Shown piece by piece: positions 57,747-64,000 of a stretch of 64,000 nt of DNA. The translations under genes and the position numbers were made by a program. Location: NCBI RefSeq assembly GCF_900316465.1, contig NZ_ONDD01000003.1, positions 119,864-183,863 of the forward strand, in the 5' to 3' direction. Position 1 is the stretch's first letter, and the number at the start of each line of letters is the position of its first letter. The notes below the pieces were generated by a model. That model worked only from the letters and a program-made list of their open reading frames with translations. It did not search any database and was not told the origin of the DNA. Origin of the DNA: an uncultured Fibrobacter sp. (GTDB lineage Bacteria > Fibrobacterota > Fibrobacteria > Fibrobacterales > Fibrobacteraceae).

Positions 57747-59877
57747 ACTTTATCGCGATCTTCTTTGCGGCAAGGCCGTTGACTTTGACCATGTAGATTC
57801 CGCTCTGCACGTTGTCGAGCTTGAGCGTTGCCTTGCCGGCGGTCAGCGGGCTGCTTGCGATTTTGGAACCGTTCAGCGTGAAGAGTTCTACGCTTGAGGC
57901 ACGTACGCCTGCGGCGTTGACCGCGAGAGTGCGGCCCTGCAGACGAACGTCGAACGACTGCGCCTTTGCAATATTGGACTTGGGAATGGCGCTTCCAAAG
58001 GAGTCGATTTCAATCGATTTCTCGTCATAACGGGTGGCGAGGGCCATCAGGTACCAGGTGCTGTGCGGCAGCCACTGTTCCACCCAGCGCCAGTTGTGCC
58101 AAGGTTCGTCGTAAGGGAAACCCACATATTCAACGCCATCGTCATCCCAAGCGATTCCCGAGCCGTCCTTGTTCTTGCCGGTAATGCCGTTCGCGATACC
58201 GCCCTCGAGGGTGGCGTCGTAATCGGAGGTGCCGTCGTACTTGGCCGGGTTCTTCTTGCCGATGCCGTACATCATGCTCACGCCGTAGGGGTTCTTGCCT
58301 AAAATCCAGTCGAGCTGGTTTGCTGCATACTTGTCTCCGCCATCGTGACCTTCGATTTTGTGCATCGAGTGGGTGGCGTATGCTACAGCGGCCGCAAGAC
58401 TTGCGATACGGGCGTCTTCGCCTTGCCACCAGTAGCCACTCTCGTTATCGTGCGGAATAAAGAATCCTTCCTTGATCTCTCCGCCAGTCTTGTATGCCTG
58501 GCGAGCGTAACCGAACGGGTTCTCGACCTTGTCCGTAATGCTGAGTAGCCAGTCGTAGTGCTTTTTGATGGTGTCGCCGACATCCAGGGAATTGCAACGT
58601 CCTCCGGTACAGAACAGCAATCCGACTTCGGCATATCGGATGAGGGCGATGAGCGGGAGTCCCGCATCGCTCGCGTGCCAGAACGGGCGCGTCTTGTCAT
58701 CGTCGCTCCAGAAATAGCCATCTTTGCTCAGACGTCCCGAGAGGCTTTCGGCGCGCTTGTCCGCGTCGAGCAAATATTTGTCTTTTCCCGTTGCCGCATA
58801 CAGTTCGGTTGCCGCAAGGAGTGCCGTGTAGTCGTCGATGATATTTTCCTTGCCGTCGTCACAGTAGGCGCAGTTTCCGCCGATGCTCTGCTTTTCGGAC
58901 AGGTGGGCGTAGGCTTTTTCGGCTGCTTCAAGGTATTGTTCGCTGGTGTAGTCGCCATTTACTCGGAGAGCTGCCACGCGGGCAAGGCCTGCAATTGCCA
59001 TACCGCCGCCTTCGCGGAATGCCGTCTGGTAATTGCTGCTCTTTTTGCCGTCGTCGCCGCTAAAGGCACACAGGTAGCGGCTCCCCATGCCCCAGTTGTC
59101 GAACACAGTCATGTAGAAGAATCCCTGTTCGTCCAGCATGCGTACCAAGAAGTCCGCGCCGTAGGCGGCTTCTTCTGCGGTCTTTGCCTTGGTGCTTGTC
59201 GATGCCAGCAGCGTCGGAATGCGTTCTGCTGCGAATGCGAGCGACCACACCGTCAAGGGAATCTGCTGCGGGTTCAGGTAGTTTGCGTAAGAAAGGTGAC
59301 TCAGGTACTTGCTCACGTCGCCGCTTGCGTCATACCAACCGCCGTGAACATCGCGCGTGACGTTGTCTTTGCCGTAAACGGGAACCTTCTGGTCCCATTC
59401 GTTAATGGGGGCCTTGTCGGCGCGATCGTTGTAGAAGTAATCCATGACCATCGCAAGGGTCTTTTGGGCGAGAGTTTTTTCACCCACATAAAACTTGTTT
59501 GATGCTGTCGGGCTGCCTGTAGCCACTTCTATGTGAAAGTGTCCCGGTTCTACGACGGGGTTGGCAGGCAAGGCTGTGGTGTATGTGGGAAGCACCTGGG
59601 TCAGGTCGATGAAATAGTATTTTCCGCTTTTAGCCCAGTTGTCCGGGTTTACGCCTTTGCCGAATTTCTCCGTTGCTACGGGAGATCCGGTCGAGCCGTC
59701 TTCGGGGTCGAACCAAAGTGTCCATTCGGTGCCTTCGAGTTCGTCGGTGCTTTGCACCACGATAGAAACCGGTTTGTCGTTGTCGTAACCGGCCTCGTTG
59801 ATAAAGAATGTGTTTGAGGCAAAAGCGCACGTGGCGAGCGATGCCGTAAGGAGGGTTGGCTTGGAAAATTTTTTCAT
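57745..59877 (-). CDS. Secreted GH9 endoglucanase with N-terminal Ig-like domain
   Basis: 710 aa. Signal peptide to ~20. Ig-like N domain ~23-130 (FFINEAGYDNDKPVSIVVQ, FYVGEKTLAQ). GH9 (alpha/alpha)6 barrel ~135-640: HGGWYDASGDVSKYL (178-192, Asp183/Asp187), NQLDWILGKNPYGVSMMYGIG, NWRWVEQWLPHSTWYLMALA. The general acid Glu cannot be placed with certainty; the EQWLPHS segment is a candidate. The C-terminal domain (VELFTLNGSKIASSP ... GIYMVKVNGLAAKKIAIK) is the shared sorting domain. Cleaves cellulose outside the cell. TATATT is exactly 7 nt before the ATG. Confidence 0.92.
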   Translation of the reverse strand: MKKFSKPTLLTASLATCAFASNTFFINEAGYDNDKPVSIVVQSTDELEGTEWTLWFDPEDGSTGSPVATEKFGKGVNPDNWAKSGKYYFIDLTQVLPTYTTALPANPVVEPGHFHIEVATGSPTASNKFYVGEKTLAQKTLAMVMDYFYNDRADKAPINEWDQKVPVYGKDNVTRDVHGGWYDASGDVSKYLSHLSYANYLNPQQIPLTVWSLAFAAERIPTLLASTSTKAKTAEEAAYGADFLVRMLDEQGFFYMTVFDNWGMGSRYLCAFSGDDGKKSSNYQTAFREGGGMAIAGLARVAALRVNGDYTSEQYLEAAEKAYAHLSEKQSIGGNCAYCDDGKENIIDDYTALLAATELYAATGKDKYLLDADKRAESLSGRLSKDGYFWSDDDKTRPFWHASDAGLPLIALIRYAEVGLLFCTGGRCNSLDVGDTIKKHYDWLLSITDKVENPFGYARQAYKTGGEIKEGFFIPHDNESGYWWQGEDARIASLAAAVAYATHSMHKIEGHDGGDKYAANQLDWILGKNPYGVSMMYGIGKKNPAKYDGTSDYDATLEGGIANGITGKNKDGSGIAWDDDGVEYVGFPYDEPWHNWRWVEQWLPHSTWYLMALATRYDEKSIEIDSFGSAIPKSNIAKAQSFDVRLQGRTLAVNAAGVRASSVELFTLNGSKIASSPLTAGKATLKLDNVQSGIYMVKVNGLAAKKIAIK

Positions 59878-59884
59878 GGGGTTG

Positions 59885-59890
59885 AATATA
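59885..59890 (-). promoter_or_regulatory. Predicted -10, leaderless promoter of GH9 gene
   Basis: TATATT on the minus strand, CAACCCC, ATG. Confidence 0.55.
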
Positions 59891-59985
59891 ATTTATGTGA
59901 GGGGAATTTCCAAACAAGTGTCAAAAAGATGTGCTTTGAATCAAAGCGAAAACGGGTTGGCTGTGTAACTTGATTTTAATTAAAT

Positions 59986-60150
59986 ACGCAAAATTTGCGT
60001 TAAATATGACTGGCAGGGTGATTGAGCCTATTCGGAAATAATCTTCTTGCTTTAGAAAAGGGGCCGCCCTTTGCCTATTTTGATGGGTTGTGAACTTCTC
60101 TAAGTGCTTGGTATTGGCTGAATTATTTATATATTACGCTAAAAATGCGT
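59986..60150. promoter_or_regulatory. Two related ACGC-N7-GCGT sites 150 bp apart
   Basis: ACGCAAAATTTGCGT at 59986-60000 (perfect palindrome) and ACGCTAAAAATGCGT at 60136-60150, each followed by TTAAA or TAAA. Candidate regulator sites upstream of the 60249 gene. Confidence 0.4.
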
Positions 60151-60248
60151 TAAAAACGCTCTTTTTTGAACTGTTTCTTTGTGGGCTGTTGATTCTTCGG
60201 CTTTATTGAGTTACATTTGCTCGCGAAAACAAAAAAAGGATAGTCACT

Positions 60249-61190
60249 ATGTACTACGAAAGCATCAAAGTTTTGGACTGCACCATCCGCGATGGTGGCT
60301 TGGTCAACAAGCACGACTTCTCCCTCGAATTTGTGCGTCGCCTTTACACCCTCCTGTCTGCCGCCGGTGTGGACTATATGGAAATGGGTTACAAGAACTC
60401 TCCGGATCTCTTTGACCCCAAGGAATACGGTCCGTGGAAGTTCTGCGATGACGATTTGCTCTGGAAGGTGAAAGACGGTATCGATTCCAAGATCAAGATG
60501 GCTGTGATGGCTGACGTTGGCCGCGTGAACATGGACGCCGTGAAGCCCGCCAGCGAAAGCCCGTATCAGATGTTCCGCGTGGCAAGCTACGTGAAGAACA
60601 TCGACAAGGGTATCGAAATGGTGAACGCCTTCCACGACATGGGTTACGAAACCACCCTCAACATCATGGCCGTGAGCCGTGACCGTGGCCCGGAACTGGA
60701 TGAAGCCCTGCACCAGGTGAACGAAGAATGCAAGGCCGACGTGCTTTACTTGGTGGACAGCTTCGGCGCATTCTACCAGGAAGACATCGATAAGGAAATT
60801 ACCCGCTACCGCGGTATCGTAAAGGGCAAGAAATTTGGCTTCCATGGCCACAACAACCAGCAGCTGGCCTTCTCCAACACGATTCAGGCAATCATTGACC
60901 ATGTGGATTACCTCGACGGTTCCGTGTCTGGCATGGGCCGCGGCGCCGGCAACTGCACCACCGAACTCTTGCTCGGATTCCTCAAGAACCCGAAGTACGA
61001 CCTTCGTCCGGTGCTTGATGCCTACCAGGAACTGTTCTTGCCGCTTAAGGAAAAGTACGAATGGGGCTACATCATTCCGCAGATGATTACGGGTATGCTA
61101 AACCGTCACCCGCAAGATGCCATCGCCATCCGCAAGACCGAAGACAAGGACAACTACACCAAGTTCTATAATCATATGATGAATGACTAG
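60249..61190 (+). CDS. DRE-TIM metallolyase (HMG-CoA lyase / 4-hydroxy-2-oxovalerate aldolase-like)
   Basis: 313 aa. TIM-barrel with KVLDCTIRDGGL (8-18, Arg14/Asp15 of the DRE-like motif), a central NIMAVSRD strand, VLYLVDSFGAFYQEDI and KFGFHGHNNQQLAFSNTI with the metal His-x-His, then GSVSGMGRGAGNCTTELLLGFL, the conserved G-x-GxGAGN segment. The family includes aldolases and HMG-CoA lyases; substrate not determined. AGGA precedes the ATG by ~9 nt. Monocistronic with a terminator at 61367. Confidence 0.85.
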   Translation: MYYESIKVLDCTIRDGGLVNKHDFSLEFVRRLYTLLSAAGVDYMEMGYKNSPDLFDPKEYGPWKFCDDDLLWKVKDGIDSKIKMAVMADVGRVNMDAVKPASESPYQMFRVASYVKNIDKGIEMVNAFHDMGYETTLNIMAVSRDRGPELDEALHQVNEECKADVLYLVDSFGAFYQEDIDKEITRYRGIVKGKKFGFHGHNNQQLAFSNTIQAIIDHVDYLDGSVSGMGRGAGNCTTELLLGFLKNPKYDLRPVLDAYQELFLPLKEKYEWGYIIPQMITGMLNRHPQDAIAIRKTEDKDNYTKFYNHMMND

Positions 61191-61205
61191 GAGGCGAGCG
61201 TCGCA

Positions 61206-61225
61206 GGAACAAGCTTGCTTGTTCC
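61206..61225. repeat. Perfect palindrome, 9-bp arms
   Basis: GGAACAAGC-TT-GCTTGTTCC, followed by TATGACCGAG as at 21640-21671. Confidence 0.7.
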
Positions 61226-61302
61226 TATGACCGAGCCGACGAGTCATGGGCTCGCGTAGCGAGACCAACGACTAATAAGCCTAGCATTGCGATAAACTAT
61301 CC

Positions 61303-61340
61303 GGGTCTTAGGGCGGAGCCCTAGGAGAAGGGGTAGTGGA
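61303..61340. repeat. GC-rich element, copy 3
   Basis: GGGTCTTAGGGCGGAGCCCT then AGGAGAAGGGGTAGTGGA, sharing its core with 32879-32919. Confidence 0.6.
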
Positions 61341-61366
61341 AAACGCAGCAGGGCTGCGATTGTAAC

Positions 61367-61397
61367 GAGGGGGATTCTTCCCCCTTTGTTTTTTTAC
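61367..61397 (+). terminator. Terminator of the aldolase-like gene
   Basis: GGGGG-ATTCTT-CCCCC followed by TTTGTTTTTTT. Confidence 0.75.
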
Positions 61398-61409
61398 TAG
61401 CTTATACCT

Positions 61410-62243
61410 GTGCGCTACTTATTCCTGCTGATTGTACTTGTATTTGGGTTGTCTGTCTCGTTTGCGGCAGACGGCGTAGACTCGCTTGAATCAGAGAATA
61501 AGTTGTCCGAAATCAGCACGGTTCCCTTGCCGGGGCAGACCGCCTACATGGAACAGGGACTTTCGTTCGGGCTTGGCTTTGGCGTGTACGACCCGCTGGA
61601 CGAATGCGACTGCATGGGCGCCTGGCAGGCACAGCTTGAGTACTTTTATAAAGATTGGATAAGCGGGGGAGTCAGTGCGCTCTTTTTCGGGGGCGACCTC
61701 GACCGCGACGCGATGATCGTTTACCAGCGGTACCGCCTGAATGTCAGGTTCCACATGGCGTCCGAAGAGTTCGACTTGTATGCTTCGCCGCTTCTGGGTT
61801 TTGAAAATACGAGTATCTCGGCGTTTAGAAAGCAGGTGCGCGGAAAGAAGACTGCCTCGGAACAGCGGCAGCATTACTGGTGGGATGACGATGCCGAAGA
61901 TGACGAAGCCGATGTGGATTCCGTAGAAGTCAAAAATGACGACTGCCAAAAACTTTTTACGCTGGACGGTTTTTCTATCGGGCTTGCGCTGGGCGGCGGG
62001 TATGACCTGTCGGATTTGTTCGGCCTGACCGGCGAAGTTCATGTGGAATACAACTTTACCAAGGAATTCCTGCTGAACGTGGTTCCGGGGGTTGCCTTTA
62101 ACCTGCGCGAAGTGTGGCCCTGGGCCAAGCGGACGCTCCGTTCGACCTGGATTTCGTTTGAAGTGGGGGCCCAAAAGGCCTTCAACAAGGATATTGACGG
62201 GTGGTCGAACACCTTTTTCCTGGGAATTCAGTTCGGGGCGTAG
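61410..62243 (+). CDS. Probable outer-membrane or secreted protein of unknown function
   Basis: 277 aa from a GTG; the signal peptide (MRYLFLLIVLVFGLSVSFA) begins there and no ATG fits. Alternating aromatic/hydrophobic strands (GLSFGLGFGVYDPLDE, WQAQLEYFYKDWISGGVSALFFGG, YRLNVRFHMASEEFDLYASPLLGFENT, GLALGGGYDLSDLFGLTGEVHVEYNF, FFLGIQFGA) and a C-terminal aromatic-Gly pattern suggest an outer-membrane beta-barrel. An acidic, Asp/Glu-rich loop lies at ~155-180. No family recognised. Confidence 0.65.
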   Translation: MRYLFLLIVLVFGLSVSFAADGVDSLESENKLSEISTVPLPGQTAYMEQGLSFGLGFGVYDPLDECDCMGAWQAQLEYFYKDWISGGVSALFFGGDLDRDAMIVYQRYRLNVRFHMASEEFDLYASPLLGFENTSISAFRKQVRGKKTASEQRQHYWWDDDAEDDEADVDSVEVKNDDCQKLFTLDGFSIGLALGGGYDLSDLFGLTGEVHVEYNFTKEFLLNVVPGVAFNLREVWPWAKRTLRSTWISFEVGAQKAFNKDIDGWSNTFFLGIQFGA

Positions 62244-62263
62244 GGTAGACCTGCCTCCGAGGT

Positions 62264-62292
62264 TTGACACCTAAATCCCGATTTTCTATATT
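62264..62292 (+). promoter_or_regulatory. Promoter of rpsF-rpsR-rplI
   Basis: TTGACA (62264-62269), 17-nt spacer, TATATT (62287-62292). The -35 is a perfect match. Confidence 0.8.
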
Positions 62293-62298
62293 TGGTGC

Positions 62299-62369
62299 AC
62301 CGATTTTTATCGGAACCCTCCCGGGGCCAATGTCGGTTTCCCGGGCGATAGACCAAAGGGACTCATTAT
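62299..62369 (+). promoter_or_regulatory. Structured leader of rpsF, possible S6:S18-binding site
   Basis: CCGAT-TTTT-ATCGG at 62300-62313 directly at the predicted transcription start, then CCCGGG (62320-62325) paired with CCCGGG (62340-62345). S6:S18 autoregulatory leaders are known in bacteria; whether this is one is inferred from position and structure only. Confidence 0.4.
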
Positions 62370-62741
62370 ATGAGACAATACGAAACGATGGTGATCATCG
62401 ACGCTATGATCTCTGACGACGCTATCAAGGCCGAAATCGAGACTATCGCCGCCAACATCACCAAAGGCAACGGCGAAATCCTCCGCCGCGACGATTGGGG
62501 CAAGCGCAAGCTCGCTTACACCATCAAGAAGCGCCAGCATGGCTTTTACGTGATCTTCTACTACAAGGCTGAAGCCGCTACGGTCGCCTCTGTGGAAGCC
62601 GCTCTTAAGCTGAACGAAAACGTTCTCCGCTGGATGACTCTCGCTGATTATCCGATGAGCGAAATTGTTTATGACCAAACTCAGACCCAGTCCACCGAAG
62701 ATATCATCCCGGTTGACGCAGAAGAAGGGGAGGCTGAATAA
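62370..62741 (+). CDS. rpsF: 30S ribosomal protein S6
   Basis: 123 aa. MRQYETMVIIDAMISDDAIKAEIE, WGKRKLAYTIKKRQHGFYVIFYYKA and LNENVLRWMTL are the S6 landmarks; an acidic C-terminal tail follows. AAGGGA lies ~9 nt before the ATG. First gene of the operon. Confidence 0.97.
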   Translation: MRQYETMVIIDAMISDDAIKAEIETIAANITKGNGEILRRDDWGKRKLAYTIKKRQHGFYVIFYYKAEAATVASVEAALKLNENVLRWMTLADYPMSEIVYDQTQTQSTEDIIPVDAEEGEAE

Positions 62742-62992
62742 TGGCTTTTGAAGATAAGAAGCAGGCAACCCGTATCCGCCGCAAGAAGACTTGCTGGTTC
62801 ACGGAAAACAACATCAAGTTCATTGACTATAAGGACGAAAAGACTCTTCGTCGCTTTATCTCTGAACGTGGTAAGATCATTCCTCGCCGCATTTCTGGCA
62901 CCTCCGCCAAGTATCAGCGTATGCTGAACGAAGCTATCAAGCGTGCCCGTCAGATGGCTATTCTCCCGTTCGTTTCGGACAGTCTGCGCTAA
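62741..62992 (+). CDS. rpsR: 30S ribosomal protein S18
   Basis: 83 aa. INF-type core ENNIKFIDYKDEKTLRRFISERGKIIPRRISGTSAKYQRMLNEAIKRARQMAILPF. The start overlaps the rpsF stop (TAATG) with GGGGAGG upstream. An N-terminal CWF segment has one cysteine. Confidence 0.97.
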   Translation: MAFEDKKQATRIRRKKTCWFTENNIKFIDYKDEKTLRRFISERGKIIPRRISGTSAKYQRMLNEAIKRARQMAILPFVSDSLR

Positions 62993-63006
62993 GGAGGAAC
63001 TAGACT

Positions 63007-63456
63007 ATGGAAATTATTCTTAAGGCCAACGTTCCCCACTTGGGCAAGATGCTTGACGTCGTGAAGGTTAAGGACGGCTATGCCCGTAACTACCTCTTCC
63101 CGCGCAAGCTCGCTGTTCGTGCTACTAAGGAAGCCAAGCTCGAAATCGAAAACAACCGCGCTGCCGTTGAAGCTCAGTTCCAGAAGGAACTCGCTGCCGC
63201 TGGCGATGTAGCTGCTAAGCTTTCTCAGATTTCTGTTAACCTCGAACGCCGCGTTGTGGAAGGCGAACGTCTGTACGGTTCTGTGACCGCTTCTGACATC
63301 GCTGACGCCATCACCAAGCAGGGCGTTAAGGTTACCCGTGCTCAGGTTGCTCTCGAAGAACCGATCAAGCAGCTCGGTGTTTACACCGTGACGATCAAGG
63401 TCTTCAGCGACGTTGAAGCTCAGGTCAAGGTTTGGGTGGTTGCAGAGAAGGCATAA
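63007..63456 (+). CDS. rplI: 50S ribosomal protein L9
   Basis: 149 aa. MEIILKANVPHLGKMLDVVKVKDGYARNYLFPRKLAVRATKEA is the N domain; a long helix and the C domain (LYGSVTASDIADAITKQGVKVTRAQVALEEPIKQLGVYTVTIKVFSDVEAQVKVWV) follow. AGGAGG lies ~9 nt before the ATG. Confidence 0.98.
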   Translation: MEIILKANVPHLGKMLDVVKVKDGYARNYLFPRKLAVRATKEAKLEIENNRAAVEAQFQKELAAAGDVAAKLSQISVNLERRVVEGERLYGSVTASDIADAITKQGVKVTRAQVALEEPIKQLGVYTVTIKVFSDVEAQVKVWVVAEKA

Positions 63457-63484
63457 GTCTTTTCTAAATCACTAGAAATCTTTC

Positions 63485-63517
63485 GGACCGCTCCTTCGGG
63501 GGCGGTTCTTTTTTTTT
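63485..63517 (+). terminator. Terminator of rpsF-rpsR-rplI
   Basis: GGACCGCTCC-TTCG-GGGGCGGTTC followed by TTTTTTTTT. Confidence 0.9.
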
Positions 63518-63618
63518 GCGTAAACTTTTTTAAGGCAGGCGCCGCCGGGCTTTTGACGTTTATAACAAAAAATGCGGACAAATGAATGACCGCATGCTGT
63601 TTAAATTTTGGTAGAAAA

Positions 63619-64000
63619 TTACTTGTTGATGAACTGGGGAATGCCCTTGTACTTTTCCATGTTCTTCATGATGCTGGCCATTTCCCAGTCTTTCTCTTTG
63701 AAGCGGCGGCGGAGCAGGGCCACGAACACTTCCATGAGCATCAGGCAGTCGTAAACGGCGCGGTGCATCTTGTCGGATTCTATCTTCATGCTGATTTCGT
63801 CGCGGCGCTGGAACATGTTGGCCAAGATGCCGAGCTTGTGGGAACTGGCTTCAGGGAGGATCGCCTTGGAAATAGCGAGGGAGTCGATGACCGGGTTGCC
63901 GGGCACCAGCTGCGGGTTGTTCTTGTAGGCCACGCGCAAAAAGCTTGCGTCGAAGTTTGCGTTATGGGCGAGCAGAATAGAGCTCTGGCCGCAGAATTCG
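63619..64000 (-). CDS. DnaQ-like 3'-5' exonuclease (DEDD), 5' end outside window
   Basis: The frame stays open to base 64000, so the N-terminus with the first DxE motif is outside. Visible: ILLAHNANFDASFLR (ExoII, His-Asn-Ala-x-Phe-Asp) and MHRAVYDCLMLMEVF (ExoIII, H-x4-D), separated by VIDSLAISKAILPEASSHKLGILANMF. This is the epsilon/PolC-type proofreading or RNase-T-like fold; exact role undetermined. About 127 codons are in view. Confidence 0.85.
   Translation of the reverse strand, partial: EFCGQSSILLAHNANFDASFLRVAYKNNPQLVPGNPVIDSLAISKAILPEASSHKLGILANMFQRRDEISMKIESDKMHRAVYDCLMLMEVFVALLRRRFKEKDWEMASIMKNMEKYKGIPQFINK

Larger units (their letters stand above)
59878..60248. other. Intergenic region between GH9 and aldolase-like genes
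   Basis: 371 bp. Contains the GH9 -10 (59885-59890), the palindrome ACGCAAAATTTGCGT (59986-60000), the related ACGCTAAAAATGCGT (60136-60150), an AT-rich TATATATTACGC stretch just before it, and AGGA ~9 nt before the 60249 ATG. No gene. Confidence 0.6.
61191..61409. other. Palindrome-rich gap after the aldolase-like gene
   Basis: 219 bp. Holds GGAACAAGC-TT-GCTTGTTCC (61206-61225), ATGACCGAG followed by GGGCTCGC-GTA-GCGAGAC (~61249-61266), the GC-rich element copy 3 (61303-61340) and a terminator (61367-61397). No gene seen. Confidence 0.6.

Overview
The window looks like a piece of a Fibrobacter (rumen or gut fibre-degrading Fibrobacterota) chromosome. The reasons are two TIGR02147-type regulators (a family described from Fibrobacter), secreted proteins with poly-Ser linkers and a shared basic C-terminal domain, a dense set of glycoside hydrolases (GH30, three GH26, GH9) and moderate GC content. 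Housekeeping genes (pgk, infC-rpmI-rplT, rpsF-rpsR-rplI, murI, mnmE, cysE, nth, hpt) show ordinary chromosome, not plasmid or phage.

Layout. 1-7.7 kb: the 3' end of a secreted protein, a C_GCAxxG_C_C-type protein, pgk, an envelope protein overlapping folB, then a comM/spoVG pair, a CBM9-like protein and an acyl-ACP thioesterase. 7.7-20.3 kb: a GlgE-like maltosyltransferase, a regulator-lipoprotein pair, a GNAT acetyltransferase, tRNA-Leu, a three-gene envelope operon, a MORN-type lipoprotein, tRNA-Gly(TCC), the infC operon and a second regulator-lipoprotein pair. 20.4-24.5 kb: an Rpn-like nuclease gene, a palindrome-rich island ending at tRNA-Gly(GCC), a membrane adenylate cyclase with a tiny membrane partner, and a HemW-like radical SAM protein. 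24.6-31.6 kb: two giant secreted paralogues. 31.8-40 kb: a short RpoD-like sigma factor, a methyltransferase/GT4/flippase-like operon, an in-frame UvrD-helicase/PlsC-acyltransferase fusion, murI and an unknown gene. 40-60 kb: plant-polysaccharide degradation (GH30, three tandem GH26 mannanases, GH9, aldose epimerase) interleaved with a GH57-hpt-cysE-nth operon, mnmE and a sugar transporter. 60-64 kb: a DRE-TIM aldolase-like gene, an envelope protein, the rpsF-rpsR-rplI operon and a DnaQ-like exonuclease cut by the window end.

How it works together. Secreted mannanases, the xylanase and the endoglucanase release sugars outside; the sugar transporter and aldose epimerase fit uptake and mutarotation; GlgE and GH57 enzymes fit storage-glucan metabolism. 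Many secreted proteins end in the same sorting-type domain, suggesting one export route.

Striking signals: about ten first genes carry a TANNTT hexamer 6-9 nt (mostly exactly 7) before the ATG with no Shine-Dalgarno, which predicts leaderless mRNAs, while operon-internal genes have good ribosome binding sites; a palindromic repeat is inserted in frame in mnmE; the helicase-acyltransferase fusion; the duplicated TIGR02147-lipoprotein cassette; and a perfect 34-bp palindrome made of three phased TGATTAATCA units. No CRISPR array, prophage or transposase-type insertion sequence was seen.
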